Part shown: one piece after another, positions 56,058 to 64,000 of the stretch | Position numbering within the stretch: the stretch's first letter is position 1 | How the letters are laid out: each line of letters opens with the position of its first letter | Assembly (NCBI GenBank): GCA_007859995.1 | Contig: SMSL01000010.1 | Coordinates: forward strand, 1-64,000 | DNA: 64,000 bases | Direction of reading: 5' to 3' | Source of the DNA: Candidatus Brocadiaceae bacterium S225 | GTDB lineage: Bacteria; Planctomycetota; Brocadiia; Brocadiales; Scalinduaceae | Notes under the pieces: model-generated | Told to the model about the DNA's origin: nothing | What the model saw: the letters and a program-made list of their open reading frames with translations, nothing else | Databases searched by the model: none | Program-made: the position numbers and the translations under genes

Positions 56058-57449
56058 TCAAGCCATCTGCTTTTTTAACTTCATCTCCCATGCACTTATC
56101 TGTCTCTTTACAGACTGGGGAGAAGTCGAACCGTGGCTTTTAAATTGTTTGATATAATTTTTCACACCTAGAACCTTATAGACATCTTTGCCGATCAAAG
56201 ACGAATGTTTCTTAAAATCCTCCAGGCTTAAATCACTTAACTCCTTACCGTTTTTGCTGCACACCCCAACCAGTTTACCGACAACCCCATGAGCCTCACG
56301 GAATGGAACGCCTTTCACGACAAGGTATTCCGCTAACACCGTGGCATCCAGAAACCCTTTTCTGCAGCTATCCTCCATATTGTCAAGTTTCAGAGTAGTC
56401 TTGTTTATCAACTCTTTCAGGATGGATAAACAGTTCTTTACCGTGTCAGAAGAATCAAATATCGGCTCTTTATCTTCCTGCATATCTCTGTTATAGGAGA
56501 GCGGCAGGCCCTTCATTATCGTAAGAAGTGAGAACAGATTACCATACACGCGGCCGCATTTACCTCTGATAAGTTCGAGTATATCAGGATTTTTCTTCTG
56601 CGGCATAATACTCGAACCCGTGCAATAGGAGTCATCAATGTCCAGAAAATCAAATTCCTGGCTTGACCAGATAATCCACTCCTCACAAAATCTTGAGAGA
56701 TGCATGGATATAATTGACAACGCGGAAGCATATTCCAGGCAAAAATCTCTATCACTGACAACATCAAGGCTGTTATTAAAAAGTGAATCAAATCCAAGGA
56801 GCTTACTCGTAATCTCAGGTTTTGTATTAAGTGTTGTACCTCCCAGAGCACATGCACCAAGCGGAGATTGATTCAAACGTTTCATACAATCAACCAGTCT
56901 TGTACGATCCCGTTCCAGCATCTCTACATAAGCCAGGAAATAATGTCCAACGAGTATCGGCTGAGCATGCTGAAGGTGTGTAAACCCAGGAAGTATACCA
57001 TCCCATATCGGTTTGGCCTTGGTAACAATTTCCTGCTGAAGCGCAAGAATAATATTCATTATTTCCTGAATCTGATCGCGGGCCCAAAGACGCAGGTCCA
57101 ATGCAATCTGATCATTTCTGCTTCTGGCCGTATGAAGTTTCTTTGCGACATCGCCTATCCGATCCACCAGAGCAGACTCAATATTCATGTGTATGTCTTC
57201 ATGCTCAGCCTTGAACTTGAACTTGCCGGTTTCAATATCTTTCAAAATATCTTTTAAGCCTTTGATAATCGCATTTTTTTCATTGTTCGTTAACAGTTTG
57301 CATTTCGCAAGCATTGTAGTATGCGCAATGCTCCCTTCAATATCGTATTTATACAAACGGCTATCAAACGATATGGATTCCGTAAAAGACTCGACTGAAG
57401 AAGCCGTCTTTTTTTTGAATCTTCCTCCCCATGCTTTTTTAATCGCCAT
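56058..57449 (-). CDS. argH: Argininosuccinate lyase
   Basis: Splits argininosuccinate into arginine and fumarate, the last step of arginine synthesis. The 463 residues begin AWGGRFKKKTASSVESFTES, a standard ArgH start, then HTARSRNDQIALDLRL, TNHLQHAQP-type TGHLQH motif as GFTHLQHAQP, and the fumarase/aspartase superfamily signature GSSIMPQKKNPD. Length is normal. No argG or other arg gene is adjacent; lysA lies downstream on the same strand and a strong palindrome separates them. Confidence 0.97.
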   Translation of the reverse strand: MAIKKAWGGRFKKKTASSVESFTESISFDSRLYKYDIEGSIAHTTMLAKCKLLTNNEKNAIIKGLKDILKDIETGKFKFKAEHEDIHMNIESALVDRIGDVAKKLHTARSRNDQIALDLRLWARDQIQEIMNIILALQQEIVTKAKPIWDGILPGFTHLQHAQPILVGHYFLAYVEMLERDRTRLVDCMKRLNQSPLGACALGGTTLNTKPEITSKLLGFDSLFNNSLDVVSDRDFCLEYASALSIISMHLSRFCEEWIIWSSQEFDFLDIDDSYCTGSSIMPQKKNPDILELIRGKCGRVYGNLFSLLTIMKGLPLSYNRDMQEDKEPIFDSSDTVKNCLSILKELINKTTLKLDNMEDSCRKGFLDATVLAEYLVVKGVPFREAHGVVGKLVGVCSKNGKELSDLSLEDFKKHSSLIGKDVYKVLGVKNYIKQFKSHGSTSPQSVKRQISAWEMKLKKQMA

Positions 57450-57676
57450 AGTTTATTCCAATCTACGTTATTTTTTTCGAATCCCAAATATATCTAAAGG
57501 CATTATTTGTGTCAAGTTCTATCTATACATCTACATATACCTAAATCTCATTAATTCCTTAACTTAGAGCAGGAAGAATTAAAAACTGAATTGAGTCGTT
57601 ATTCACAGCCAGCCGCAAAGAACGTAAAGTTACTAGCTTGCCTGATACCAATCTTACAGGGTTTATTGACTACCTC

Positions 57677-57796
57677 TTAATCCCTCTTTCTGAATAACTT
57701 ACTAACTGTACTGCGATGGTGGCCGGTCTCTCTGCTTATTTCTCGTATACTCTTACCTTGTTCTACTAATCTGCTTATTATCTTTATTACTTCCAC
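57677..57796 (-). mobile_element. Left-end remnant of an IS21-family element (istA N terminus)
   Basis: A GTG at 57796 behind AAGGAGG opens 39 codons reading MEVIKIISRLVEQGKSIREI then SRETGHHRSTVSKLF, the helix-turn-helix of an IstA transposase, and stops at TAA 57677-57679. Upstream, TGGTACACTT occurs twice (57866-57875 and 57889-57898), like the repeated binding sites at IS21 ends. The rest of istA and istB is gone. Confidence 0.7.
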
Positions 57797-57865
57797 ATGT
57801 ACCAACCTTTCCTCCTTATAATATGTTAATCAGAATTTACATATTATAAGACCTGTTACTTTGTG

Positions 57866-57898
57866 TGGTACACTTTTGCTTTGCCGCCTGGTACACTT
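57866..57898 (-). repeat. Paired TGGTACACTT repeats at the IS21-like end
   Basis: The 10-base sequence TGGTACACTT is present at 57866-57875 and 57889-57898, 23 bases apart in the same orientation, just upstream of the IstA-like start. Multiple terminal repeats are typical of IS21 elements. Confidence 0.55.
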
Positions 57899-57922
57899 CT
57901 ACGATACCAAAATCAATGTTAT

Positions 57923-58265
57923 CTAAACAGCAGCTAATTCGCGTGTAGGCATTTCATCCCACATAATACCATCGAGAACCCTTCCATTCTTCTTCTGTAC
58001 ACCGCCCCACTGTTTGAAAAAAGAATGGCACGTTTTGCTCAACACATTGATCTCTTACCCAGTCTGCATCAATAGAACGAGCTTTTGGGCCAGATCCCCC
58101 TCCAACAATGACCCAGTCAATGCCTGACAAGTTTAGCTCCCCCATTGCTTTAAGTCTTTTTGTCATTCTTTCTGCGTAGCAATTATCACAGCCTTCGCTG
58201 ATTTTGTTGCAACCTGTTACAGGATTCCAGGTAGTTTCCATCCATTCGATTTTGCTTTTGTTCAT
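57923..58265 (-). pseudogene. Decayed DUF5131 (phage Gp37/Gp68-like) radical-SAM-type gene
   Basis: The start [18 protein letters not shown] with the Cys-rich [17 protein letters not shown] matches the N terminus of DUF5131 proteins, found in phages and mobile elements and about 230-250 residues long. Here the text jumps from KRLKAMG straight to [18 protein letters not shown], so about 125 residues are deleted in frame. An extra T in a T-run near 58017-58022 then shifts the frame; removing it restores [19 protein letters not shown] and WDEMPTREL, ending at TAG 57923-57925. Both lesions show the gene is dead. Confidence 0.85.
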
Positions 58266-58349
58266 TTTGTAACACCTTGAACTTTTTTAATCTCTTTGCT
58301 TTTATAGCACTTTCATTTAACATACTATACAGTTGATCTGAACATCCTT

Positions 58350-60479
58350 TTATACAATCACAAAGTCCACTTCTCTCTTCAACAGGTCAATTTTTGTAAT
58401 CTTGACATTGACTACATCTCCAAAGCTATAAACTTTGCCTTTTCTGGATCCTATCAGGGAAAGTTTTTTTTTGTCAAGTTCATAAAAGTCATCTGCGAGT
58501 GTACGGATATGGACAAGGCCGTCCAGTTGGAACTCATCTATTTGAACAAAGAGTCCGTATTCCTGGATACCGGTAATAATGCCATCCATTATCCTGTCTG
58601 CATGTTCTTCCATGTGTCTGAGTAACTTGAGCTTTATTATTTCACGTTCAGCCTCTTGTGCTCTTTTTTCGGTAGCGGAACAATGTTTTGCCCAATCGGT
58701 AATTTTCTCGTGCCAGGAGGCTTTAACACTCTTAGGCTTTAGTTGGCCTTGAAAGAACAGGTCTAAAAGACGGTGTACAATCAAATCAGGATAACGACGT
58801 ATGGGGGACGTAAAGTGTGCGTAGTGTTCCAGTCCAAGTGCAAAATGGGATGACTCGGTAGTAGAATACTCCGCCTTCTTCATTGACCGGAGCAGCATCA
58901 GGTTGATTATGTAACTTTCTGGATGGTCAGATATTTCATCCAGGAAAGCCTGTAGCTTTTTTTTGTTAAAAGGATCTATCCTCTTATTCTTGCAGTTGAA
59001 AATAAATTCGGCAAAATCATGCATCTCGTCTTCATCGGGTTCAGGGTGGCTTCTACACACTGATGGAAGGCTTTTCCGGTGCATGAACGTTGCAGCAACT
59101 TGATTTGCCGCAATCATGAACTCTTCAATAATTATATGTGAAATGTCTCTTGTGGTCTTCTCTATGGTGTCGATCTTGCCGTCTTCGCCGACCCTTATAT
59201 TAATCTCAGGCAGGTTTAGTTCAAGCGCCCCTTCTTCCATTCGGTTTTTATAGAGTAGCTTTGCAAGTTTACTTGATTCAAACAGGAGGGTTGCCACAGG
59301 GTCTGTGTCATCCTCATCGCTTTCCATTAATATCTTAGTTGCAATATGGTAGGTTAATCTTTTTTTCACATTTATTACAGAATGCTTGATCTCAGAACTT
59401 ACCAGCCTGCCATCATTTGAATAGGTGAAGAATATACTTTTTGTCAGCCTCTCTTCTCCCTCTTTAAGGCTGCAAATGCCATTTGATAGTACTTCGGGAA
59501 GCATCGGTATTACAGTGCCGGGAAGATATACACTGGTGCCTCTCTTTCTCGCTTCTTTATCAACGTAAGAGTCTTCGTTTACATAGTAAGAGACATCAGC
59601 TATGTGAACACCGAGGAGCCAGTTTCCTTTTTTGTCTCTCTTCAGAGAGATTGCGTCATCAAAGTCCTTCGCGTCGTCAGGGTCTATTGTTATGATCAAT
59701 TCGTTGCGAAGGTCCAGTCTTGCGGCAATTTCGGCAGGGCTGACAGACTGTTGTAAATCCTGCGTTTCGGCAATGGTGTTTTCGTTGAATTCAAAAGGGA
59801 GCTTAAACTGGTGTATGATGGATTTAATATCAACGGCAGGTTCGCCGTCTTTCCCCAAAATCTCAACTATTGTGCCTTCCGCGTTGAGGTGTCGGGTCGG
59901 CCATTGGTCGATCCTGACGATAACCTTGTCGTCATGTTCCGCTCCTTTTGGGTTTTCCATTGAGACATAAATGTCTCTGGGCAATTTTGAGTTATCAGGC
60001 GCAACATAGTTGAAATGTCTGCTTTTTTTGAGTGTGCCAACGATTGTTTCGTTTTCACGGTGTAAAACACGTATTATCTTTCCGACATTTCTCTCCTTTT
60101 TCCTTTGCCTTCTTCCTTTCTTCCTCTTTTTCTCCGAGGGCAACCTGACAACGACTATGTCGCCGTGCATGGCGCTCCCTAAACCTTCTGAATCGACATA
60201 AATATCGTCGGGAATGCCTTCCTTTGCGGGGACTACGAATCCAAAACCTTTCTGGTTGGCGTCGAGAACACCCACTAAAAGGTTGGCTTTTTTGGGGTTT
60301 GCGTATTGTTCCTTTTTAATTCGGACAATCTCTCCTTTTAGTTCGAGTTCTTTTAAGAGGGTGCTAAATTGTTGAAATTCTGAATTGTCTATTTCGAAGT
60401 GTTCGGCAAGGTCTGATGCGTTCATAGGGCTATATTTTCTGCCACATATGAAATTTATAATTTTTGTTGCGTCAATCAT
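58350..60479 (-). CDS. rnr: Ribonuclease R
   Basis: Processive 3'-to-5' exoribonuclease of the RNB family that can degrade structured RNA. The 709 residues show an N-terminal winged-helix-like part, a Lys/Arg-rich cold-shock domain region (KKRKKGRRQRKKER near 115), the RNB domain with DPDDAKDFDDA (catalytic aspartates), HYAHFTSPIRRYPDLIVHRLL, and a C-terminal S1 domain (about 625-705). Slightly shorter than E. coli RNase R because the tail after S1 is short. A YlbF-family gene is divergent, starting 59 bases away. Confidence 0.95.
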   Translation of the reverse strand: MIDATKIINFICGRKYSPMNASDLAEHFEIDNSEFQQFSTLLKELELKGEIVRIKKEQYANPKKANLLVGVLDANQKGFGFVVPAKEGIPDDIYVDSEGLGSAMHGDIVVVRLPSEKKRKKGRRQRKKERNVGKIIRVLHRENETIVGTLKKSRHFNYVAPDNSKLPRDIYVSMENPKGAEHDDKVIVRIDQWPTRHLNAEGTIVEILGKDGEPAVDIKSIIHQFKLPFEFNENTIAETQDLQQSVSPAEIAARLDLRNELIITIDPDDAKDFDDAISLKRDKKGNWLLGVHIADVSYYVNEDSYVDKEARKRGTSVYLPGTVIPMLPEVLSNGICSLKEGEERLTKSIFFTYSNDGRLVSSEIKHSVINVKKRLTYHIATKILMESDEDDTDPVATLLFESSKLAKLLYKNRMEEGALELNLPEINIRVGEDGKIDTIEKTTRDISHIIIEEFMIAANQVAATFMHRKSLPSVCRSHPEPDEDEMHDFAEFIFNCKNKRIDPFNKKKLQAFLDEISDHPESYIINLMLLRSMKKAEYSTTESSHFALGLEHYAHFTSPIRRYPDLIVHRLLDLFFQGQLKPKSVKASWHEKITDWAKHCSATEKRAQEAEREIIKLKLLRHMEEHADRIMDGIITGIQEYGLFVQIDEFQLDGLVHIRTLADDFYELDKKKLSLIGSRKGKVYSFGDVVNVKITKIDLLKREVDFVIV

Positions 60480-60538
60480 TTGAGAACTAATCCTTGATTA
60501 AAAAAGGTTTAGGAATATATTTTTTGAAAAGGGAGCAT

Positions 60539-60877
60539 ATGGAAGAAATTTTAGAGATAGCGTCAAAATTAGGTGCTGCCATAGCAAACCATAATAGATA
60601 TAAAATGTTCAAGGAAGCTGAAGAACAGTTAAAAAAAGACGATGAAGCAAAGGGGATCTCAGAAGAATTGGAAAAACAGAGTAGAAAGATCCATGAGTTA
60701 GAAAAAAACTTACAACCCGTTGCAGTTGTGGATACAAAGAAACTCCGGCAATTAAAGGAAAAAGTAGCATCTAATCAATCCATACAAAATTTTTTAAAAG
60801 TTCAAACTGATTATGTTGAATTAATGACAAAAGCCAATAAGCGTATACAAGCTGAATTGGCACCTGGAAAAGAGTAA
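60539..60877 (+). CDS. YlbF/YmcA family protein (DUF964)
   Basis: A 112-residue helical protein of the YlbF/YmcA family, in Bacillus part of the Y-complex that steers RNase Y. The text MEEILEIASKLGAAIANHNRYKMFKEAEE and FLKVQTDYVELMTKANKRIQAELA fits the family, including the helix pair after Gln-rich residues. The ATG at 60539 has AAAGGGAG before it; the frame opens earlier at a TTG at 60494. It lies between two exoribonuclease genes, which supports a role in RNA decay (inference). Confidence 0.8.
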   Translation: MEEILEIASKLGAAIANHNRYKMFKEAEEQLKKDDEAKGISEELEKQSRKIHELEKNLQPVAVVDTKKLRQLKEKVASNQSIQNFLKVQTDYVELMTKANKRIQAELAPGKE

Positions 60878-60884
60878 GCGTTTG

Positions 60885-61844
60885 TTAAACATAATCATGA
60901 GATTTTTTGAATAATTTTCTTTCTAACATTCTGTTGTAATTTGTCCAGTTATTACTGGAATCCTTATCGCTCGAAATCGCCTTGTCAAAGGCGTGTATTT
61001 TTGCATCTATATTGTCCAGATAATGAAGCGCCAGAGCCTCTAATGTCATTGGGAGTTTTGGCGAGCCCCATTCATACTCTCCGTGATGACTCAAAATCAG
61101 ATGTCTTAACAGATCTAACAACGTTTTGGGGAAATCGTCTATCTGTTTAGCTTTCTCTTCAACCATGAGTATGCCAGATATCAGGTGCCCTATAAGCTGG
61201 CCTTCGTCTGAATAATGAAAGTTTTTTTCGTAACAAAGCTCACTGATCTTACCAATGTCGTGAAGTATTATCCCGCAGATTAGCAAGTCTCTGTTTAAGC
61301 CGGGATATAGTGGCGCAATTATGTCTCCCAACTTTGCAACTGACAGGGTGTGCTCTAGTAAACCGCCCAGGAAGGCATGGTGGTACTGTACTGCAGCCGG
61401 CGCCGAGCAGAAACCCTTGCAAAAATCCTCATCGCTGAAAAAGAGATTAAGAAGGCTACGTAAATGAGACTGTTTGATCGAATCAACTATCTTTTTTAAC
61501 TCAGAAAACATTTTGTCGACATCTTGTTCTGTGCCTGGCAGGTAATCCTCAAGCTTTATGTCATCCTGGCTTGTCTTTGAAATTTGTTTTATAATCAACT
61601 GTACCTTGTTCTGGTAAATCTCAGTTCTGCCCTTGATCTTTAAGAATGTATCATCGCCGAGCGATTCAAAAAATGGAGTGCTTGCGTCCCACATCCTTGC
61701 ATCAATCATTCCAGTGCGATCAGATAGCTGTGCCTGTATATATAAGCTTCCGTTTTTTGCGGTTCTTAAATCTTTGTTTTGGACTAAAAATACTTCGTCA
61801 ATTGTAGCTCCGCCATTTAGTTCTGATATAAACTTTCTTGGCAT
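60885..61844 (-). CDS. yhaM: 3'-to-5' exoribonuclease of the YhaM type (OB fold plus HD domain)
   Basis: A 319-residue protein with an N-terminal OB-fold (LYIQAQLSDRTGMIDARMWD, about 30-95) and an HD-superfamily metal-dependent hydrolase domain with HHAFLGGLLEHTLSVA and ICGIILHDIGK (about 155-200) and LSHHGEYEWGSP. This order is that of Bacillus YhaM, a 3'-to-5' exoribonuclease and cell-cycle-related nuclease. Its stop is only 7 bases from the YlbF stop (convergent). Confidence 0.88.
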   Translation of the reverse strand: MPRKFISELNGGATIDEVFLVQNKDLRTAKNGSLYIQAQLSDRTGMIDARMWDASTPFFESLGDDTFLKIKGRTEIYQNKVQLIIKQISKTSQDDIKLEDYLPGTEQDVDKMFSELKKIVDSIKQSHLRSLLNLFFSDEDFCKGFCSAPAAVQYHHAFLGGLLEHTLSVAKLGDIIAPLYPGLNRDLLICGIILHDIGKISELCYEKNFHYSDEGQLIGHLISGILMVEEKAKQIDDFPKTLLDLLRHLILSHHGEYEWGSPKLPMTLEALALHYLDNIDAKIHAFDKAISSDKDSSNNWTNYNRMLERKLFKKSHDYV

Positions 61845-62274
61845 TTTGCACCTCCGGCAAATTCATTTTGATGATGGTAACAGGTCTTATTCCGGATAGC
61901 TTACCTGTAAGATTTATTACGTATGCTCATTCAAAAAATCATTCTGCAATGGGTATAGAACGTGTGGGGTATTTTTTTGTAATTGCCACTTTTTGTGATT
62001 TTACGTGCCTTTTTTTTAAAGTCAAGACAATATACAGTTTAGTGTTTGAATGAAATTGTGCAATGTTGACAATTTTAGTGGTAGCATATTATACTAACAG
62101 CAGGTAGTGTCTGGTTTGGTTATTACGTGCGCAGCCTTTGTCATACCCGAAAGCCTTTATCGGGTATCTAAAGACCAATTCATCCTGGATTCCCGATAAA
62201 AGAGTGCAGGAATGACAGTTTTTGGAGAATAAGGGTTTAAGATAAAAAACAGGAGAAATCTGCATAATGGGTAT
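61845..62274. other. Spacer with a palindromic repeat
   Basis: About 430 bases without a gene, upstream of both the yhaM-like gene (leftward) and the DUF123 gene (rightward). It contains the palindromic element at 62140-62216. A short T-rich part near 61970-62010 could serve as promoter spacer. No RNA gene seen. Confidence 0.45.
62140..62216. repeat. Palindromic intergenic repeat with GTCAT/ATGAC ends
   Basis: Begins GTCATACCCGA and ends GGAATGAC, with CCCGA/TCGGG (62145-62163) and TGGATTCCCGATAAAAG inside. This form is a common bacterial repeat built of terminal inverted GTCATnCC motifs and internal hairpins (REP or MITE-like). Only one copy was noticed in this window. Confidence 0.65.
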
Positions 62275-62685
62275 TTGGGTGTGAAGATAAAAGGCTCCGC
62301 ACAAAAATGTGGGATTTATAATCTCATTATAAACCTGTCGAAAAAAAAAGAGATCAAGATTGGCAGGCTTGGTACATTTGTTTTTCCTAAAGGGTTTTAT
62401 GTTTACACGGGAAGCGCTCAAAGTGGCCTTGATAAAAGGATAAACAGGCACCTTTCAAGTAATAAGAAGTTTCATTGGCACATCGATTATCTATTATCTC
62501 ATGCGAAGGTTATAAAGGTGGTCAGATATGTTGGTAGAAAGGATGAGTGTAAATTAAATAATGTGACAGGGCAAAGGGCCGGTGCGGTTCAAGTTGTAAA
62601 AAAGTTTGGTTCTTCAGACTGCAATTGTGTAACACATCTCTATTATTTTGAAAATGTTCCAACACATTTTTCAGAATCATGTTGA
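62275..62685 (+). CDS. GIY-YIG-like nuclease family protein (DUF123)
   Basis: A 136-residue protein of the DUF123 branch of GIY-YIG-like nucleases: CGIYNLIINLSKKKEI takes the place of the GIY part, followed by FVFPKGFYVYTGSAQSGLDKRINRHLSS (YIG-like YTG with Arg), FHWHIDYLLSHA and the cysteine-rich tail GSSDCNCVTHLYYF. These are typical of DUF123. The start is TTG at 62275 or GTG at 62281; neither has a clear Shine-Dalgarno. Catalytic competence unknown. Confidence 0.75.
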   Translation: MGVKIKGSAQKCGIYNLIINLSKKKEIKIGRLGTFVFPKGFYVYTGSAQSGLDKRINRHLSSNKKFHWHIDYLLSHAKVIKVVRYVGRKDECKLNNVTGQRAGAVQVVKKFGSSDCNCVTHLYYFENVPTHFSESC

Positions 62686-62698
62686 ATCTATATCTACC

Positions 62699-63391
62699 TT
62701 AATCAAATAGTCTGAACCTTGCGATACAATATAAAGCAACAATACCATCTTTCCATCCTATCTTCTTACCCTCATCGTAATCCCTTCCGCTGTATGATAT
62801 TGGCAACTCGTATATTATACATTTTCTTTTCGCCAGTTTTGCAGTTATTTCAGGTTCAAAACCAAAACGATTTGATCGGATATTAATGTCCTTTATTATT
62901 TCTGTTTTAAAGACCTTGTAGCATGTTTCCATATCTGTCAGGATCAGGTTTGTCGTCATATTTGACAGTGTAGTTAGTATTTTATTGCCAACATAGTGCC
63001 AGAAGAACGATACTCTGTGTGGTCCGCCCAGGAAACGAGAGCCGTATACGACATCGGCTCTTCCATCCACGATTGGCTCAATCAGGTTTGAATATTCTTT
63101 GGGATTGTATTCCAGGTCTGCGTCCTGGATTATAACGATGTCTCCCGTAGCATGTTGAAAGCCGGTTCTCAATGACGCGCCCTTGCCTTTGTTCTTTTCA
63201 TGAAACAGCTTCTTGATGTTATTTCCGCTTATTTTGTCTATTTTTTCTCTTGTTCCGTCATTTGAACAATCGTCCACTATAATTATTTCCGTTTCAAATT
63301 CGACATTTTGTACCCTTTTGACGATTTCATCTATAGTGTCCTTTTCGTTATATGCTGGTATAACTATTGATAATTTAGGTTTGTTTTGCAT
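62699..63391 (-). CDS. Glycosyltransferase family 2, dolichyl-phosphate mannosyltransferase-like
   Basis: A 230-residue GT-A enzyme that probably transfers a sugar to a polyprenyl phosphate. Features: [28 protein letters not shown], the acidic metal site [24 protein letters not shown] and the acceptor-side [25 protein letters not shown]. The lack of C-terminal membrane helices fits the short DPM1-like form. Convergent with the DUF123 gene, 13 bases away. Confidence 0.85.
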   Translation of the reverse strand: MQNKPKLSIVIPAYNEKDTIDEIVKRVQNVEFETEIIIVDDCSNDGTREKIDKISGNNIKKLFHEKNKGKGASLRTGFQHATGDIVIIQDADLEYNPKEYSNLIEPIVDGRADVVYGSRFLGGPHRVSFFWHYVGNKILTTLSNMTTNLILTDMETCYKVFKTEIIKDINIRSNRFGFEPEITAKLAKRKCIIYELPISYSGRDYDEGKKIGWKDGIVALYCIARFRLFD

Positions 63392-63582
63392 TATGATACC
63401 CAGGTAGTTGTTTTAAATTGGATTAAGCTTAAATCAAAATGGAGTATATTGTCAATGAAATTAATCAGGGAGTTCTTGCCGTCGGATTCTTACAAAAACC
63501 TTGAATATAAAAGATGTTTTTGATACCCTTTTTCATTGATGTATAGAAATATAGGTTAAATAGCCTTCAAAAGGGTTTATAA

Positions 63583-64000
63583 ATGAAGTTGATTATTCAG
63601 GTGTTTTATACTATATATGCGTGGATTGTAAATGTTACGCTGTGGTTTGCCGGTTATATTGTTTCTATAGTATCTACAATCGGAATTAAAGATAAAGAGG
63701 ATAAATATAACTCTATAGAACGGATATTTACACAGATATCCTTTCGACTTTTGGGGATTAATTTTGATGTTAAAGGCCTTGAAAATATTCCGGACGATGA
63801 GCCGGTAATATTTGTTTCGAATCATCAGAGTTTTATGGACGTAAAGTTATCAATAGCCGCTATACCCAGAAATTTCAGTTTTATTTCTAAGGACATTCTT
63901 TTCAAAATACCAATATTGGGAAAATACATGAGAACTTCAGGCCATATTGGTATTCGTAGAGGTGACGAGAGGAATGCTTACGAAACATTGAATGAAGTCA
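63583..64000 (+). CDS. 1-acyl-sn-glycerol-3-phosphate acyltransferase, N-terminal part
   Basis: A frame from ATG 63583 runs off the end of the window. It reads two hydrophobic segments (residues about 5-35), then the PlsC-type catalytic motif NHQSFMD (His81 and Asp86, the HX4D pair), SKDILFKIPILGKYM and IGIRRGDERNAYETLNE, the second conserved block with Arg. Enzymes of this family make phosphatidic acid in membrane lipid synthesis. About 140 residues are visible, around half the usual length. Confidence 0.85.
   Translation, partial: MKLIIQVFYTIYAWIVNVTLWFAGYIVSIVSTIGIKDKEDKYNSIERIFTQISFRLLGINFDVKGLENIPDDEPVIFVSNHQSFMDVKLSIAAIPRNFSFISKDILFKIPILGKYMRTSGHIGIRRGDERNAYETLNEV

Noticed and set aside
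62089-62451. Leftward 120-codon frame
   Set aside because: Overlaps the DUF123 gene and the palindromic repeat; no coding signature.

Overview
The window is bacterial, AT-rich and densely coded on both strands, with no anammox marker gene in view. My best guess is a planctomycete of the Brocadiales type (a Candidatus Scalindua-like anammox bacterium). This rests on a stand-alone Ni-Fe carbon monoxide dehydrogenase, sigma-54, a large SRP RNA with an Alu domain, peptidoglycan and meso-DAP genes that sit outside any dcw cluster, and several conserved hypothetical proteins of the kind seen in these bacteria. It is inference from family resemblance; no hydrazine or nitrite genes lie in the window.

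Layout. 0-8 kb: start of a leftward gene, murD, a CCA-adding/poly(A) polymerase-type nucleotidyltransferase, a Nudix hydrolase, a membrane-anchored alpha/beta hydrolase and a very long C-terminal processing protease. 8.2-13.4 kb: an informational cluster with tRNA-Val, tRNA-Asp, tRNA-Arg(ACG), tadA, two tRNA-Ser genes, the SRP RNA, dnaX, ebfC and rpoN. 13.4-21.1 kb: lipoprotein, D-aminoacylase-type amidohydrolase, HtrA/Deg protease, cysteine desulfurase, nitrilase-family amidase, proC and an exported DUF4384-like protein. 21.3-26 kb: GNAT acetyltransferase, a VapBC-type toxin-antitoxin pair, an exported unknown and cooS. 26.3-32.2 kb: an 888-residue protein joining a degenerate GlpX-like fructose-bisphosphatase domain to TPR repeats, then anmK and ettA. 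32.5-40.3 kb: ahcY, a pair of unknown genes, a decayed RAYT transposase, tilS, and a cluster of coiled-coil/TPR lipoprotein, TerB-DnaJ protein and exported unknown. 40.3-48.5 kb: gmd, a MurC-like ligase, deoB, YggT, hxlB-like isomerase, lysC, UDP-xylose synthase-type epimerase and dapF. 48.6-49.1 kb holds two transposase remnants. 49.3-54.4 kb: AmiS/UreI channel, histidine phosphatase, DUF1264 protein, DJ-1 family protein, cyclic-nucleotide-binding protein and a helical-repeat protein whose tail runs into a repeat. 54.5-64 kb: lysA, argH, an IS21 remnant, a broken DUF5131 gene, rnr, a YlbF-family gene, yhaM-like exonuclease, DUF123 nuclease, a glycosyltransferase and the start of a plsC-type acyltransferase.

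How the genes fit together. lysC, dapF and lysA cover entry and exit of the DAP/lysine pathway; murD, the MurC-like ligase and anmK make and recycle peptidoglycan precursors; gmd and the UXS-type epimerase feed glycan synthesis. TadA, TilS, the CCA-adding enzyme and five tRNA genes form a translation theme; three of the tRNA genes encode their CCA end and two (Arg and Ser-CGA) do not. RNase R, a YlbF protein and a YhaM-type exonuclease sit side by side.

The most unusual items are the GlpX-like/TPR protein at 26.4 kb, the A9 run in dnaX where a gamma-subunit slippage site would be expected, tRNA-Arg(ACG) placed directly before the deaminase gene that should edit it, the Bacillus-like tadA-SRP RNA-dnaX-ebfC order, and five decayed mobile or phage-like genes with dispersed palindromic repeats.
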